DNA of 55,884 nucleotides from Nioella sp. MMSF_3534 (GTDB taxonomy: Bacteria; Pseudomonadota; Alphaproteobacteria; Rhodobacterales; Rhodobacteraceae): the NCBI RefSeq assembly GCF_030732985.1, contig NZ_JASHJX010000028.1, positions 1-55,884 on the forward strand, written 5' to 3'. This document shows positions 54,278 through 55,884 of the stretch, in pieces; within the stretch, counting starts at the first letter, position 1, and each line of letters begins with the position of its first letter. The notes beneath the pieces are model-generated. The model saw only the letters and a list, made by a program, of their open reading frames with translations. It was not told where the DNA came from and searched no databases. The position numbers and the translations under genes are program-made.

Positions 54278-55627
54278 TCACCCCTGCAAGTTGGTTTCCA
54301 GCCACTTCTCCAGCCAGTGGATGTTGTAATCCCCGGTCAGGACGGCCTCTTCCTCCAACAGCGCGTGGAAGAGCGGGATGGTGGTGTCGATCCCGTCGAT
54401 GATCAACTCGCCCAATGCCCGTTTCAGGCGTGACAGCGCCTCGGGCCGGTCACGACCGTGGACGATGAGCTTGCCGATCAGGCTGTCGTAATAGGGTGGG
54501 ATCGAATAGCCGGTATAAAGCGCCGAATCCATCCGAACGCCAAGCCCGCCGGGCGCGTGGAACTGGGTGATCTTGCCGGGGCAGGGGGTGAAGTTCGGCA
54601 GCTTCTCGGCGTTGATCCGCACCTCGATGGAATGGCCCTCGACCTGCAGATCCTCCTGCGTGAAGGACATGGGCAGGCCTTCGGCCACGCGGATCTGTTC
54701 GCGCACGAGGTCGACGCCGAAAATGCCCTCGGTCACCGGGTGTTCCACCTGCAGGCGGGTGTTCATCTCGATGAAATAGAACTCACCGTTCTCATAGAGG
54801 AACTCGATCGTGCCCGCGCCCTCATAGCCGATGGCGGCGATGGCATCGGCGCAGGTCTTGCCGATCCGCGCGCGGGTTTCGGCGTCGATGGCAGGGCCGG
54901 GGGCCTCTTCGAACACTTTCTGGTGGCGGCGTTGCAGGGAACAGTCGCGTTCGCCCAGATGGACCGCGCCACCCTTGCCGTCGCCGAACACCTGCACCTC
55001 GATATGGCGGGGCGCACCGAGGTATTTCTCGATATAGACCTCGTCATTCCCGAACGCGGCCTTGCCCTCGGAGCGGGCGGTGCGGAAGGCGTTGTCGAGT
55101 TCTGCAGCCGATTTCGCCAGCTTCATACCGCGACCGCCGCCGCCGGCGGTGGCCTTGATGATGACGGGATAGCCGATCTCCTCGGCCACCTTGCGGGCGG
55201 TGTCGAGGTCCGGCACGCCACCGTCGGACCCGGGCACGCAAGGGACGCCCAGTTTCTTCATCGTGTCCTTGGCGGTGATCTTGTCGCCCATGATGCTGAT
55301 ATGCTCAGCAGAGGGACCGATGAACTTGATGCCATGATCTTCCACGATCTGCACGAAGTTCTGGTTTTCCGACAGGAAGCCATAGCCGGGGTGGATCGCC
55401 TCCGCCCCGGTGATTTCACAGGCGGAGATGACCGAGGCCACGTTCAGATAGCTCTGCGCGCCCGAGGGCGGGCCGATGCAGATCGCCTCATCCGCCATGC
55501 GCACATGCATCGCGTCGCTGTCGGCGGTGGAATGCACGGCCACGGTCTGGATGCCCATCTCGCGCGCGGCGCGGATCACGCGGAGCGCAATCTCGCCGCG
55601 GTTGGCAATGAGAATCTTGGAAAACAT
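54278..55627 (-). CDS. accC: Acetyl-CoA carboxylase biotin carboxylase subunit
   Basis: 449 residues, full length. It begins '[20 protein letters not shown]', has the ATP-grasp glycine loop '[18 protein letters not shown]', '[20 protein letters not shown]' and '[20 protein letters not shown]'. It carboxylates biotin on AccB with ATP and bicarbonate, the first step of fatty acid synthesis. The ATG at 55627 follows GGGGA. It lies 11 bp after accB. Confidence 0.97.
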   Translation of the reverse strand: MFSKILIANRGEIALRVIRAAREMGIQTVAVHSTADSDAMHVRMADEAICIGPPSGAQSYLNVASVISACEITGAEAIHPGYGFLSENQNFVQIVEDHGIKFIGPSAEHISIMGDKITAKDTMKKLGVPCVPGSDGGVPDLDTARKVAEEIGYPVIIKATAGGGGRGMKLAKSAAELDNAFRTARSEGKAAFGNDEVYIEKYLGAPRHIEVQVFGDGKGGAVHLGERDCSLQRRHQKVFEEAPGPAIDAETRARIGKTCADAIAAIGYEGAGTIEFLYENGEFYFIEMNTRLQVEHPVTEGIFGVDLVREQIRVAEGLPMSFTQEDLQVEGHSIEVRINAEKLPNFTPCPGKITQFHAPGGLGVRMDSALYTGYSIPPYYDSLIGKLIVHGRDRPEALSRLKRALGELIIDGIDTTIPLFHALLEEEAVLTGDYNIHWLEKWLETNLQG

Positions 55628-55638
55628 GCGCGTCCCCA

Positions 55639-55884
55639 TCAGGCGATGATCATCAGGGGCGTGCCGAATTCGACCGGGTCGCCGTCACCCACCAGGATGC
55701 GCGTGACCTTGCCGGCACGGGGGGACGGGATCTGGTTCATGGTCTTCATCGCCTCGACGATCATCAGGGTCTGACCCTCGGCCACCGTGTCGCCAACGCT
55801 GACAAAGGCGGGGCTGCCGGGTTCGGCCTGAAGGTAGGCGGTGCCGACCATCGGCGAGGTGACCGCGCCGGGGTCTTGCGCCGG
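55639..55884 (-). CDS. accB: Acetyl-CoA carboxylase biotin carboxyl carrier protein (partial, 5' end outside)
   Basis: The C-terminal 81 residues of AccB are in the window: '[20 protein letters not shown]' and the biotinylation motif '[18 protein letters not shown]' with the modified lysine, ending '[10 protein letters not shown]'. The start lies beyond the window edge. It is cotranscribed with accC. Confidence 0.93.
   Translation of the reverse strand, partial: PAQDPGAVTSPMVGTAYLQAEPGSPAFVSVGDTVAEGQTLMIVEAMKTMNQIPSPRAGKVTRILVGDGDPVEFGTPLMIIA

Overview
The window is a GC-rich chromosomal segment of an alphaproteobacterium, most likely a marine member of the Rhodobacteraceae (Roseobacter group). 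The evidence is the gene content: a TRAP transporter next to C3-sulfonate catabolism genes, GapR (DUF2312), an NDUFA12-family complex I protein, an mlaD-DUF2155-aat-accC-accB cluster, a ccmABCDG heme-export operon, and many Hint-domain secreted proteins. There are no tRNA, rRNA, CRISPR or transposase genes that I can recognise.

Layout. 0.1-5.2 kb: chromate-type transporter, rpmG, a GNAT acetyltransferase, an SGNH hydrolase, a Bax-inhibitor-1 family protein, a DUF1127 protein and a LysR regulator. 5.2-15.8 kb: a LacI-type regulator divergent from a long operon (small membrane protein, TRAP DctPQM, HpsN-type, HpsO-type and HpsP-type dehydrogenases, SuyAB sulfo-lyase, sulfolactate dehydrogenase, UspA). 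I read this as uptake and breakdown of 2,3-dihydroxypropane-1-sulfonate (DHPS) to pyruvate plus sulfite. Two LacI-type palindromes lie 22 bp apart between the two transcription units. 15.8-22.9 kb: quinone oxidoreductase, XRE regulator, HisN-type phosphatase, two purine-type deaminases, a CAP-domain lipoprotein and MgtE. 23-26.3 kb: a very large protein joining a PilM/GspL-like N-terminus to a PilP/GspC-like C-terminus. 26.6-33.9 kb: metY, the ccm operon and acnA.

34-50.5 kb is the most unusual part. Seven genes end in the same Hint (hedgehog/intein-like) cassette. Each cassette is exactly 187 codons plus stop (564 bp), while the N-terminal passengers differ: a serralysin-type metalloprotease with RTX repeats, a trypsin-like protease with RTX repeats, a lamin-tail domain, and four short beta-rich modules. 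The middle of the cassette is nearly identical between copies and the edges are not. Two of the seven genes carry in-frame stop codons, and a decayed copy of the acnA 3' end lies between two of them. The housekeeping genes ddaH-type, ICMT-type, DUF1223, gapR, lrp-type and ald sit between the two Hint groups.

50.7-55.9 kb: NDUFA12 family protein, mlaD, DUF2155, aat, a Tat-signal agmatine-deiminase family protein, a small membrane protein, then accC and the end of accB, which runs off the window. All functions are inferred from reading the translations; no database search was run.
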